Made by a program: the position numbers and the translations under genes
In this document: piece after piece, positions 28,787 through 39,114 of the stretch
How the letters are laid out: every line of letters begins with the position of its first letter
Numbering within the stretch: the stretch's first letter is position 1
DNA from: Bacteroidota bacterium
Lineage (GTDB): Bacteria > Bacteroidota > Bacteroidia > AKYH767-A > OLB10
Length of the DNA stretch: 64,000 nt
Assembly: GCA_016699635.1 (NCBI GenBank)
Contig: CP064983.1
Location: 2,728,001 to 2,792,000 of the forward strand
Direction of reading: 5' to 3'
The notes under the pieces: model-generated
What the model saw: the letters and a program-made list of their open reading frames with translations, nothing else
Told to the model about the DNA's origin: nothing
The model's database searches: none

Positions 28787-30148
28787 TGGTAGCTCAAAAT
28801 TCTACATACAATTATTTGCAGTTTGTTCGGTTCAAAAGCCTATCGCTTTGGGATGTAAAAAAGAATAGAATTTTTGACAGCAAAGAAACTTCTGATTACG
28901 ATTTTGTAAGGTTAGCAGATGTATTAACACAGGTAAAAAGAGTTGAGTTTTTACAACCTGCAAAAGATTACAATTTATTAGGGGTAAAATCGTATGGCTT
29001 GGGTGTATTTCACAGAGAAACAAAGAAAGGAAACGATATTAAAGCCAAGTATTTATGGGAATTAAAAAAGATGGTGATTTAGTCTATTCTCGTTTGGGTG
29101 CTTCCAGTGGTTCTTTTGGTTTAATAAATAAAGATTTTAATAATTATTTTGTAAGTAATGAGTTTCCTGCATTTACTATTGATACCAAAAGAGTATTGCC
29201 CCAATACCTCAACCTTGTTTTAACCTCAAAACGTTTTTACAGAAAAAATTGGCGACTTCAATACAGGTTCTGCATTAAAGCGTTTCCACGAAGACAAGTT
29301 TTTGAACTTGGAAATACCATTGCTTTGCTTTGAGTATTCAGAAGGAGATTATTAATAATTATACAGAAAATGTAAAAAGCAATTAACAAAATTGAAGCTA
29401 ATATTATAGATATAGAAAAAAAAAGGAAGCAATTCTTAGAAGATTATTTTGGTATTTATACAAACAGTGTATCTATTCAAAAAGGAATTAAAATGATTAG
29501 ATATAAAAATTTAGATTTTAAATGGGGGACTGATTTTAATTTAAACAAGAATAGATGGACGGTTAAACCAAATTTTCCTTTACATAAATATCACAGTTAT
29601 GCAATGTTGGTAGCGGTGGCACACCTGACACTTCAAATAAGTCATATTATAATGGCAATATCCCTTGGATTAAAACAACGGAAGTAATTAATGAATTAAT
29701 TATTGATACAGAGGTTAAGATTACTCAAACAGGGTTAGAAAATAGTAGTGCGAAAATTTATCCAAAAGGTTCTTTAATAATTGCAATGTATGGACAGGGT
29801 TTAACAAGAGGTCGTACAGCTAAACTTTGGCATAGATGCTTCTACAATCAAGCCTGTGCAGTATTATTTAATATTAATAGCTCAGTAATTGATACTGATT
29901 TTCTTTGGATTTATTTAATGAATGAGTATGACAGATTAAGAGAATTGGCAAGTGGGAATAATCAACCAAATTTAAATGCAGGAATGATTTTAGATTATAA
30001 AGTTCAAGTACCAGTTTTGAGTGAGCAAAATAAAATTACAGATTATTATTTTAAAGAAAAGGATAAAATAATATCATTAAAGAAACAAGCAGAAGATTTA
30101 AGAAGTCATTTAGAAATAACATTAACAAATTCAATTTTTAATAGATAA
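28786..30148 (+). pseudogene. hsdS: type I specificity subunit HsdS, frameshifted
   Basis: Pieces from 28786 to 30148 add up to about 450 residues with two target-recognition domains and two helical spacers. The first domain reads FVRFKSLSLWDVKKN and LGVKSYGLGVFH, the first spacer contains KLKQF-like helical sequence near 29400 (IEKKRKQFLEDYF). The second domain includes PWIKTTEVIN and AMYGQGLTRGRTAKL, followed by NNQPNLNAGMILDYKVQVP and a closing helix (KIISLKKQAEDL). HsdS chooses the methylated sequence. Breaks lie near 29080, 29250, 29345 and 29615. It starts within DinD's stop codon. Confidence 0.75.
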
Positions 30149-31940
30149 TGCAACTAAAAAAAATCTACATAGAGCAATATAAAAACCTTAATCAATTAGA
30201 TATTGATTTTTCAGACAATGAAAATGTATCGGTGATAATTGGTAATAATGGTAGTGGTAAAAGTAATATTGTAGAGGCTATTAGTGGCATATTTGGTGGC
30301 TTATACCTACAAGACCCACATAAAATTTTTCGTAAAGCCAATAAACCCAAAAGGCACACAGTCGCCATTTGATTATAAAATAGAATACACCATAGGTACT
30401 AAAAATATAAAAGCTGAATACACCAACGCAACAGGTTTTAGCTTTAAGGTAGATGATACAGATATGATACCTTCCGACTTTTTTAAAAGGTCAGAAGAAT
30501 TATTGCCCTCTCAGGTTATAGCAAATTATAGTGGAGAAGAAGGCAGGTTGTTTGATATTTTTTATTGGCCATTTTACAGCAGTTTTACAGCCAAGTTTCT
30601 TTCTATTGGCAAACTGCCTTCCATTACTCAAAAACTATTTTTTGTAAATAAATATTATTGGGATTTAGCTTTACTTACTATGCTTTATCGCCAAGAGTTA
30701 AACAATAGACAAGGGCAGGTAAATAAAGAGTTAGACAGCTTTTTGAAAAATGTTTTAAATATCCAAACTGTAGATAATATTCATTTTTCATTCAATCCTG
30801 TTAAGTACAAAAAATATCCACAAACCGAAACCATACAATTAGTAACTAAACTCAATCCACAAAAAAAGAAAAGCAACACACTTACACTTGCAGGAGCTTA
30901 CAGATATTTTAGACAACAATACAGATAAGTATTTTTTCAACCTGCTTACAACGGCATATATGCCAGCTAAAGAAAAAATACTACCTGAAATTAGAATAGA
31001 TTTTAACGGTACAATAGATAGCACTTGTTTTAGTGAAGGAGAAAAGAAACTAATCCTTTTGCAGTTTATTTTAGAAATATTGGCAGACGATGAAAGTTTA
31101 ATTTTATTAGATGAACCCGATAGCCATATACATATTTCAAGAAAAGAATTAATCAAAGATTTGATAGATAAATACAGCAAAAGAAAAAATGTATTAACGA
31201 CACATAGTCCAACCCTTACACATAATTTTGATATTAAACATATTATATCTGTAGTTAAGGATGCAGGGCAAGTTTCTATTGAGAGGAATGATAAAATAGA
31301 ATTAATTGAAAAGCTTACAAATGGCACTTGGAGCTATCAAGAGCAAAGTTTATTTCTAAATGCAAAAAATGATATTTTATTAGTTGAGGGTTGGCACGAT
31401 AAAACACATATAAAGGAGGCATTGAAACACTTGTCTAATGATTACCCTACTTTGAAATTTGACATATTTGATATGAATGGAGCAACGAATATCAAACAGT
31501 TGCTTATTGGCTTATCAAATAGCGGTTATATAAAAAACAAAAAAGTAATTGGTTTATACGATGAAGATAAAGAAGGAAGAGAAGCTGTTAAAGCCTATTT
31601 TGATAAAACAAATGCCCCCATTTTGCAGTTGAAATCAAATAATGATGCACCCCCTTCAAAAGAATTTTTTTGGTTGCTCTATCCAATACCAAAGAATTGG
31701 AAAGGCGACTTTACTGTAGAGAATTTTTATGATGGTTCTAAATATGAGGAAGCATACATTGAAGCATTAGACAAAACAAAGGGTTATTTTAAAGCTAAAC
31801 CAATTGAAGATGTTGCAACTGACATAAAACTAAAATCAAAAAATATTTTGGCTTACAATACTTCAAAATTTGTTAAGTCAGATTTTGACGGATTTAAACC
31901 ACTTTTTGATATTTTATTACAAATAAAGGCAATTAACTAA
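30148..31940 (+). pseudogene. AAA ATPase with C-terminal TOPRIM domain (OLD-like), frameshifted
   Basis: Three overlapping pieces make about 595 residues. The ATPase shows Walker A IGNNGSGKSN (about residue 31), the signature FSEGEKKLILLQF and Walker B LILLDEPDSHIH. A TOPRIM domain follows: DILLVEGWHDK with its Glu and IGLYDEDKEG with the D-x-D acidic pair. ATPase-TOPRIM proteins act as nucleases in OLD, Gabija and Septu-like defence. Here it follows hsdS with a 1-base overlap and precedes a GIY-YIG gene with a 1-base overlap. No UvrD-type helicase is adjacent, so this is not Gabija. Indels lie near 30330 and 30890. Confidence 0.75.
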
Positions 31941-32769
31941 TGGGAAAACAATTACCACATATCTCATAGACAGCAACCCACAGGGTGTAAGAAGTATTTT
32001 TAGAGATAACAAAATCTGTAAACTATTACTTATTCCAAGAAGTGAGTTAGATATAGTAAACAAAAGAACAGAACTCAAAAGCCCTGCATTTTATATATTA
32101 TTAGGCGAAGATGAAAACCAGCTACCAAAAGCCTATTTAGGTGAAACAGAAAACTTTGCCGATAGAATTAAACACCACGACAATAAAAAAGATTTTTGGC
32201 AAAAAGCATTAGTGTTTATTAGCAACGATAGTAGTTTACACAAAGCTAATGTGCAATACTTAGAGCATTTGGCTGTAGCCTTAGCCCACCAAACCAAACG
32301 CTACAATACTGACGAAAACAAACAAATACCCAAAGCACCCAATTTGCCAGAGCATATACAAAGCAGTACTGAAGAATTTTTTGAAGATGTAAAATTATTG
32401 ACCTCGTTTGTAGGATGTTTGATTTTTGAGAAAATAGAGCAAAAAGGCAAAACAATATTTCACCTAAAAAGTAGAGGGATAGAAGCCAAAGGCTTTTATG
32501 ATGAAAACGGTTTTACCGTGTTAAAAGGTAGTACCGTAAATCCTGATAATGTACCCTCATTTATATGGCCTGATAAGCGAAACAAGCTATTGCAAGAGCT
32601 TACCGAACAGCAAGGCAATAAGTTGGTATTACATACCGATAATACATTTTCAAGCCCCAGTACAGCTTGTGATTTTTGTTCAGGTAGTAGTCAAAATGGG
32701 TGGATAGTATGGAAAACGGCTAAAGGGCAAACATTAGATGAAGTATATAGAAATAAATTAAACAGTTAA
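31940..32769 (+). pseudogene. GIY-YIG nuclease-like protein with DUF4357-type tail, frameshifted
   Basis: From the ATG at 31940 (overlapping the previous stop) the frame runs MGKTITTYLIDSNPQGVRS after one restored base. The GIY-YIG motif appears as AFYILLGED and KAYLGETENFADRI. The C-terminal part (LKSRGIEAKGFYDENGFTVL, then STACDFCSGSSQNGWIVWKT) matches the DUF4357 arrangement often joined to GIY-YIG domains. Length is about 275 residues. These proteins recur beside type I restriction genes. It may supply a cutting activity to the set that lacks hsdR. Confidence 0.75.
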
Positions 32770-32781
32770 AATGAAAGTATA

Positions 32782-34800
32782 GTGAGCAGTCAAAAATTAA
32801 TATTAAATGTTTTACAGTTTAGTCACCCTGTAACTAAAAAATCTTTTCATTTCATAGCCGAAAAGAAAGAAGGTTATTTTCCTATCAAAAAAGAAGAAAT
32901 ACCAGAACATTTATTAAATAAATATCCTGCTGAACGCAGAGCCAAACTGCATAAACTCTATACAAATTTTCAAGAAGATACCGATCCAATCTTAAATACA
33001 GAAATAGATTTTGAAACCAGTCCAAGTATTGCAAAACACTACTACAACTATCTTATTTACAATTACTTTAAAGACAAAGTAGATTTAATAAAGTCAAACT
33101 TCATTCACGATAACGAAATATGGATTACACATACTAAAATCTGATAATGAAAATTATACTGGCTATTCTGTTTTTTACAATCAAAGTTCAAATTGCAAAA
33201 ATTACACAAACACCAGAGTTAGTAATATCCTATGAGGGCATTTCTAAAATAGCCAAAAAAAGCGTAACCGAAATAGGTTGCGATACCAAGCTATATAATT
33301 GGGTAGTATATGAGAGCAGTTTATACAAGTACGATAGCTTACCTGATGAAGCATACTATAAATTAGAAAATGTATATCCTAAAATGCGGTATGAATTATA
33401 TGCACCATTGGGCGTAGAATTCAAACCCAATAAAGACGATGACAAATACAATACTTACTTAAAAAATATTAAGGGCTTATTTACTAAATTTCTAACCACA
33501 GACGAGTTTAAGGCTGTTATTCCTATTACTTCTACAAGTTATATTTCAGTACAAGAAGGAGAAGAAAAACACTTCCGATGAAATGAATACCTTAATTTTT
33601 GGAGGTGATAAGCCATAGGAAGATCCTTACGAGGAGTTAGGGAATATGGTAATCCTTGCCTACCAGCAAACACATAAAATTCATTTTTATATATCACAAA
33701 GACGATGAACCAAAATACAAGCTACTAAAACAATGGCTACAAGAGGAGAAAATAGGCTTTAAGGAATTACCACCTATGCAAGACTTTTGTTTTCAGAAGA
33801 TACAGCCAACAACATAGTTTTTAGTTCGGTAGATACTATCATAGATGAAGTAAGAGACCATTTTTTTGATGCCAAATTAGATGCAGATAGTCGTTACATT
33901 GCCTTTTACATTACACCATTTGGTAACGATGAAAAAGACCCAATACACAAGCTACAATACTATTTAGTAAAGCAAGAGTTACTAAGGCACAAAGTTACTT
34001 CCCAAGCAATGGATAGTAACAAATTCTATCAATCCAATTTCAAATTTTTCTTTCCACCAATATCAGTAGCCTCTATTGCTAAATTAGGAGGTGTGCCGTG
34101 GCGATTAAAAAGAGACCCTGACAAAGAACTAATAGTAGGTGTAGGAGCATTCAAAAATCAAGAAATAGGACAGCGTTTTATTGGTAGTGCCTTTTGTTTT
34201 TCAAATGATGGACACTTCAAAGGTTTTGAATGTTTGCCAGCCAACCAACCAGACCTTTTAGGCGGTTCTATTGCTAAAGCAATACGAACTTTCAAAGCCA
34301 AAAACGAAAAAGCAGAAAGACTTATTATTCACTTCTACAAATCAATGTCCTATGCAGAACTCAAGCCAATAGAGGATGAAATAAAAAAAATAGAAGATGA
34401 TATACCTGTAATCATTATCACAATCAATAAAACAGAAAGTAAAGACCTTGTAATATTTGATACAACATACAGCAAGCTAATGCCATTAAGTGGCACTTAT
34501 TTAAGTATTGGTGATGATGAATATTTGCTTTGCAATAATACTCGTTATCCTAAAAAAGAACCAAGAGCAACAGATGGTTTACCCTTTCCAATCAAATTAA
34601 AATTCAGTGCCAACAAAGAAGGCATAATAGACAATACAGAAACAATAAAAGAACTCATAGACCAAGTATATCAATTCAGTAGAATGTATTGGAAAAGTGT
34701 AAGACAAAACGGGATACCAGTAACAATCCTTTACCCTGAAATGGTAGCCCAAAAAGTACCTTTCTTTGAAAATATGGATGTACCACCTTTGCTTAGATAA
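32782..34800 (+). pseudogene. prokaryotic Argonaute (PIWI domain, inactive-looking), frameshifted
   Basis: Pieces 32782-33144, 33147-33581 and 33787-34800 plus a short linking stretch give about 670 residues. The N-terminal part contains TPELVISYEG, the MID region FIYHKDDEPKYKLLKQWL, and the C-terminal 330 residues a PIWI domain: KLGGVPWRL, LIVGVGAF, ERLIIHFYKS, SGTYLSIGDDEYLLC and VYQFSRMYWKSV. Active Argonautes have Asp in the first and third of these strands (usually GxD and a DG-containing loop). Here the strands read VGVGAF and HFYKS, so cleavage residues appear lost. It probably uses guide strands to find foreign nucleic acid and recruits another effector. GTG at 32782 is the only start in frame; a frame error at 32780 is possible. 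Confidence 0.75.
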
Positions 34801-34829
34801 TTTGTGGTTTTTGTAGATAAATTTTGATT

Positions 34830-35791
34830 ATGGAAAATATACTTTCAACACCCTCACAAGCAACTTTATCAAATCTTGACCAATTAAGTAAAGATTTAGA
34901 TTTAAAAATCCTGCAAAGAAGTTAGAAAAAAACTTGCTTATAGCTACTTGGAATATTAGAGCATTCGGTGACATTACTCGTAAAGAAAAATCCACAACAA
35001 ATGATAGCCCTAAAAGAGATTTTCATTCAATACTATGTATTGCTGAAATCTTAAAAAGATTTGATGTTATAGCCCTACAAGAAGTAAAGGCAAACATAAA
35101 AGGATTAAGAGATACACTTAAAGTTTTAGGTAATAATTATGCCTTAATACTTACAGATGTAAATGAAGGCGAAGCAGGTAATAGCGAAAGAATGGCTTAT
35201 ATCTTTGATACAAGACGAGTTCAATTATCAGGTTTAGCTTGTGAATTAGTAGTGCCTCAAGAATGGATTAATACAGCTTCTAATGAAGCATTGACAGAAC
35301 AATTTGTTCGTTCCCCTTACGCAGTTAGCTTTAAGGCATTTAGTCAAACTTTCATTTTGGTTACACTTCATATTTTATATGGTAAATCTTCTAAAGACAG
35401 AATTAAGGAGTTAAGTGGAATTGCTAAATGGATGGCTAATTGGGCAAGTGATATAAATGTGTATCACCAAAATTTAATTTGCTTAGGCGATTTTAATATT
35501 GACGAAAGAGGCGATTTACTTAACAAAACCTTTATCCAAAGTGGTTTACACATTCCAGCCGAATTACAAAACGAAAATGTTACAAGGTCAATTTTTGACG
35601 AAACAAAATTTTATGACCAAATTGCTTGGTTTAACAACGCACAGAACATTCCTAACTTATCACTAAAGTTTAAGTCAGGAGGTAACTACAATTTCTTAGA
35701 CACAGCATTAAAGAATAGAACACTTACCAAGCAATCTTTATCATTTATGATGTCAGACCATTTCCCTTTATGGGCTGAATTTGAATTGTAG
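34830..35791 (+). pseudogene. EEP-family (DNase I-like) nuclease next to the Argonaute, one frameshift
   Basis: The gene starts at MENILSTPSQATLSNLDQLS (34830), 30 bases after the Argonaute stop. One base must be restored near 34910, after which it reads LLIATWNIRAFGD. Exonuclease-endonuclease-phosphatase motifs are present in order: ATWNIRAF (Asn), IALQEVK (Glu), TLHILYG (His), CLGDFNIDERG (Asp-x-Asn) and MMSDHFPLW (Ser-Asp-His). The protein is 320 residues and would need Mg. Enzymes of this fold cut DNA or RNA or phospholipid heads. The tight pairing with an inactive-looking Argonaute makes it a candidate effector. I do not know a described Argonaute system with this partner. Confidence 0.8.
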
Positions 35792-36070
35792 ATAACCCCA
35801 CCCCCCAAGCCAACCCACAAAAAAATACGGCTTTGGGCTTTGCCAACACACGATGCCAACACCTCAAAGCCCTCCTAAGGTATTGCAGTCAGTTTTTAAC
35901 TGTCATACTTTTTGTGGCTATGCTTCCAAAGCTATTGGCACATTGCCTGTTCCACTTCGTTACACAGCCAAAGAGCCAAGCCAATCCAAAGCATAGCAAC
36001 AAAAAGTCGTTTCGTTCCAACCACCACCACCACTTCGCCTATGCCAGTATAAAACTGCCTGAAGCTAAAT

Positions 36071-36157
36071 AACATAATGTTGCCTTATAGTACATTTTAC
36101 CAACGCTTATAGGCGACTATGCCAACGCAAAAATGTCCTATAAGAACATTATGTTAA
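36071..36157. repeat. 87-bp imperfect palindrome
   Basis: Left arm AACATAATGTTGCCTTATAG, right arm CTATAAGAACATTATGTT, with further pairing of ACATTTT and AAAATGT. The loop carries CAACGC on each side of a GGCGACTATG stretch. Function unknown. Confidence 0.55.
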
Positions 36158-36177
36158 ATAGCCAATACCTTAGCACC

Positions 36178-36229
36178 CTTGCATTAAAAAGAGTAGTAGT
36201 TATTTTTCAATGGTTCTTTTTAATGCAAG
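36178..36229. repeat. 52-bp perfect-stem palindrome
   Basis: CTTGCATTAAAAAGA pairs exactly with TCTTTTTAATGCAAG around a 22-base loop. It could be a bidirectional terminator or part of the repeat group beside it. Confidence 0.5.
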
Positions 36230-36685
36230 TGTGAAGCCGTATTTTTTGCCAACGCTTCACCCCCCAATGCCACACACCAACCACCCTTTCAAAGGTGTAG
36301 AAAAAAGTAAAGCATTTTTTATTATTGCCAATGTGCTAAATAAAGTGTTCATTTATTGCGTTTCATTTCGTTTCAGCCAGCTATCGCAAATATGCTTTCA
36401 CTTCATTGTACTTCATAAATTTCACACATTATTTTTAGCACCCCACAGCAAGAGTATTTCGTACCTCATACACTTGCTTTCAGCCAACGCCACTACTGTA
36501 GGTATGCTTTATTTTTCTACGTCATATTACCCCAATCCAACGCTTCTAAAATATCATTTTCAATTTTGAAATAAGTAATTAGAAATAAAATTTAGAGATA
36601 AAATTAGTTTCCAAAGAAAAAAAAAACAGGAACAAAAAGGAAAGCAAAGTTAGGTGGCTTGCACAAGCCAACGCTACAAAAAAAG

Positions 36686-36779
36686 CCAAAAGACTACGGC
36701 ATAATGAAAGCCAAATAATCTTTTATTTTTTATTGGTATTTGGCTTTCAGCCTTCGGCACTTATTCCGTTTCCTTTTGG
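36686..36779. repeat. third-family hairpin, copy 1
   Basis: The outer arms are CCAAAAGACTACGGCATAAT and ACTTATTCCGTTTCCTTTTGG. The inner arms are GAAAGCCAAATA and TATTTGGCTTTC. Copy 2 at 37424-37523 has the same outer arms but a different, again self-complementary, inner stem. The two copies flank the DUF6943-like gene. Confidence 0.65.
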
Positions 36780-36893
36780 TTTTTTTCCTTCGCCACCTCT
36801 TTGAATGCTTTCTTTTTTTTCTGTTTTTTTCTTTGTAAAAATATTTGTTGGTTTTCGCCACAGCAAGGAACAAAGCAGGTAACAATTAAAGCA

Positions 36894-37331
36894 ATGTTCA
36901 AAATGCAGTCAGTAAAAATCTACAGTTTCAATCCTAAAAATCAAATCAATGAATTTGATGTATTCGTTTTATGCAAGGGCTTAAATAGTGGCAAACCACT
37001 TGAAAAGCCTTGCCCTAATTCCTTTGTAGTAGCTTGTAAAAATCAAGAGGAAAAAGACTTTTACACTACTTTACTTTTTGGCTTATGGAAAATAAAGCAC
37101 TTTTACCCATATCATACAGGGTCGGTTATTCCATTTATAAGAATATCCGATTTTAAGCAAGTAGTAAAAGAACAAGCAAACCGAGTAAGCATAAAGCCAC
37201 AAGATTTTATTGAAGATGTACACAAGTTCAAACTAATAGAAAGAAAGCAAAAACAGATTTACGAACAAATGGCATTGCTAAACGATGTCAAAAGAGCCTT
37301 AATATATAGGCATTTCCACAGCAAACGCTAA
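36894..37331 (+). CDS. DUF6943-like mobile-element protein
   Basis: The likely start is MFKMQSVKIYSFNPKNQ at 36894; the in-frame extension from 36801 runs through T-rich repeat sequence and is unlikely to be coding. The 145-residue protein reads NSFVVACKNQEEKDFYTTLL, then FGLWKIKHFYPYHTGSVIPF and a helical C terminus. This matches my memory of DUF6943 proteins found in Bacteroidota integrative elements. Function unknown. It is flanked on both sides by third-family hairpins, as if it were itself a cassette within the island. Confidence 0.6.
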   Translation: MFKMQSVKIYSFNPKNQINEFDVFVLCKGLNSGKPLEKPCPNSFVVACKNQEEKDFYTTLLFGLWKIKHFYPYHTGSVIPFIRISDFKQVVKEQANRVSIKPQDFIEDVHKFKLIERKQKQIYEQMALLNDVKRALIYRHFHSKR

Positions 37332-37423
37332 TAATGGACTGATGATGCTTAACCCTGCCATAAAAAAAATATAAATATACAAAAGTAGCAAGGGTAGCAA
37401 CGCACAAAGCCAACCAAAAAAAA

Positions 37424-37523
37424 CCAAAAGACTACGGCATAATGCAAAAAAAATAGTTGCAAGGCAAAGCCAAATTTGCACCTATTTTTTGCACCCTTCG
37501 GGACTTATTCCGTTTCCTTTTGG
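37424..37523. repeat. third-family hairpin, copy 2
   Basis: The outer arms CCAAAAGACTACGGCATAAT and ACTTATTCCGTTTCCTTTTGG are the same as in copy 1. The inner stem is GCAAAAAAAATAG against CTATTTTTTGC. The change in the inner stem with kept pairing means structure, not sequence, is conserved there. Confidence 0.65.
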
Positions 37524-38165
37524 TTTTTTTATCACCCTTGCTATGAAAAGCATATTAAATTTTTTTTATTATGTCAGTTCAGCACATTTCACAGTCAGCC
37601 ACCAGTTCAGCAGTTTGCCATTGTGGTGCCCCTCATTTGGGTTCTTTAGTTCCTGTTAGCCGTTATGCCTTTCAGCGTAGGGTTCGTAGGCGTTTTTGTC
37701 TTGGTCGCCTTCTCTTGGTTGCCGTGTTTATCATTTGGCTTGTGGTTGCTCTCTTTGGGTTTATGCCTCAGGTCAGCGTTTCGTTTCGTCTTTGCCCTTT
37801 TAGGGCTTTGGCGATACTTTGAAACAATCCAAACAGACCGAAGCACCCAAAAGGAAAGCATACCGACCCTATCCCCACAGCTTAACGACTTGACAAAGTC
37901 CAACAAGTCTAATCAGTCTAACTATTTAATGGCTTGACTACATTTAGACTATTACCCAAGTCCAACACAAACCTATACTTAAACTAACTATACTACTTAG
38001 ACTATTTAGACTACTTGAACCACGATATTAAATTTGATTTATTTGCTATTTAAAGCACATTTAAGCCATACATAAGCCCTATATATTTAACCCACCTACA
38101 CAAATTTGTGAAATAGGATGCAAGGCATAACAAGGCGATTATTTTTTTAGCTATGGCAAAGTGCA
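37524..38165. other. non-coding stretch with repeated TTAGACTA motifs
   Basis: I see no reliable gene. Overlapping frames between 37571 and 37937 on both strands give arginine- or leucine-rich translations without family resemblance. From 37897 to 38020 the words AGTCTAA, TTTAGACTA, CTTAGACTA and TTTAGACTACTTGA recur in both orientations. Similar words lie at 21318-21335 and 25228-25252, between other island genes. They could be protein-binding sites of the island. Confidence 0.4.
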
Positions 38166-38204
38166 AAACAAAAACCCCACCAACAAGGGCAGGGCTTTTT
38201 GAAG
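38166..38204. terminator. bidirectional terminator before the 38.2-kb gene
   Basis: AAAAACCCC and AGGGCTTTTT with a short interior stem form a hairpin with an A run on the left and a T run on the right, so it can end transcription from either strand. It lies 14 bases beyond the stop of the minus-strand gene at 38218-39019. Confidence 0.55.
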
Positions 38205-38217
38205 CAGTAGAAAGATG

Positions 38218-39019
38218 TTAAAATACAGTATCGCAACGAAGTGCATTACCTTGAGCAAATAGGTAATAATTACCACCTACTTGTTGGTAAAACTCAATAC
38301 CGATACAATTCAATACGCTAACTGTTGCAGTCATTGTAGGAGTACCAGGTAAATTTGTAGTTACAGTTGTTGCAGGAGTAGTAGCATTCAATGGTAAATA
38401 AGCAGAGTAGCTAATATCACTCAATGAATTTAGTGTTGGATCAGTTGGTTCATAACTGCTTGTGGCAGGATTATAAGCCCAGTCAGAAATACCTACAATT
38501 GCATTTACCAATCTGAAGTGTGTAGCACCGGCAGGAGCATTTACCAAACTTGCAGGATTAAATGCAGGTACTGTAAAAGTTGCACTATCTCTTGCCGTAT
38601 TATTGGTAAGTGTGTAAGGTGCATTGAAAATACCTGACAAACTCACATTGATATTGAAATTAATACCAGCAATTAAATTTTGATAAGCTGAAATTTCAAT
38701 ACTTCTTTGACCTCTTGGGTTTGCAGTATCTTCTAAATTGATTTGTTTCATTATTGCAGTTAAGCGACCAGTCAAACGACTATCACTCATTTGCTTAATG
38801 ATTTGCGACAAGCCTACACGAACTGCTTTACCAGCTGATGCACCCACCGAACTCACTCATCTTTTCACGAGTTCTTTCAAATGACTGTCATTGTAAATTT
38901 GTTCTGCTGTAGGGCCCACCTACAAGTCCTGCAAAGTCGCCTTGCAGTCCTTTGATTTTGAAATGTCTTACCCCACCCATTGAGCCAGAGTATCTTAATA
39001 GACCTGTTTGTTTTGCCAT
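38218..39019 (-). pseudogene. conserved Bacteroidota protein of unknown function, frameshifted
   Basis: The start is MAKQTGLLRYSGSMGGVRHF at 39019; the main frame covers 38218-38856. Bases must be restored near 38910 and 38870, giving ERTREKMSEFGG followed by ASAGKAVRVGLSQII. The opening MA-x-x-TG, then GG and the RTRE-x-x-x-EFG pattern belongs to a family common in Bacteroidota with no known function. The rest is beta-rich with many Asn, Thr and Ser residues (LPLNATTPATTVTTNLPGTP), which could form a jellyroll-like fold. No signal peptide. Restored length is about 266 residues. Role in the island unknown. Confidence 0.6.
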
Positions 39020-39114
39020 TTTATTAAATTTTTTAAGCGTTAAACATTAAATTATTACGATACAAAAATAACTCTAACTTTGTAAATATTTAATACATAA
39101 ATAGTTGATAATCA

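Larger units (their letters stand above)
35792..36893. other. long non-coding stretch with three hairpin repeats
   Basis: There is no convincing gene; open frames here lack starts with ribosome sites and have low-complexity translations. The stretch holds a palindrome at 36071-36157 (AACATAATGTTGCCTTATAG against CTATAAGAACATTATGTT, loop with CAACGC), another at 36178-36229 (CTTGCATTAAAAAGA against TCTTTTTAATGCAAG), and a third-family hairpin at 36686-36779. CCAACGC or CAACGC words recur throughout. Confidence 0.55.

Noticed and set aside
30148..31940. Gabija system
   Set aside because: The ATPase-TOPRIM protein resembles GajA in plan, but the next gene is GIY-YIG/DUF4357, not a UvrD-like GajB.
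23299..34930. Programmed frameshifting or phase variation as cause of the many frame breaks
   Set aside because: Breaks are too numerous, occur in all kinds of genes and at short runs of 4-7 bases, and the same pattern affects transposases; sequencing error or decay explains them better.
36210..36569. A 119-residue plus-strand open frame
   Set aside because: It begins inside a palindrome loop, is low in complexity and has no recognisable domain; treated as non-coding.
37571..37937. Overlapping frames with hydrophobic or arginine-rich products, one resembling a small membrane protein
   Set aside because: Three frames on two strands are open over the same bases and none has a convincing start; no family resemblance.
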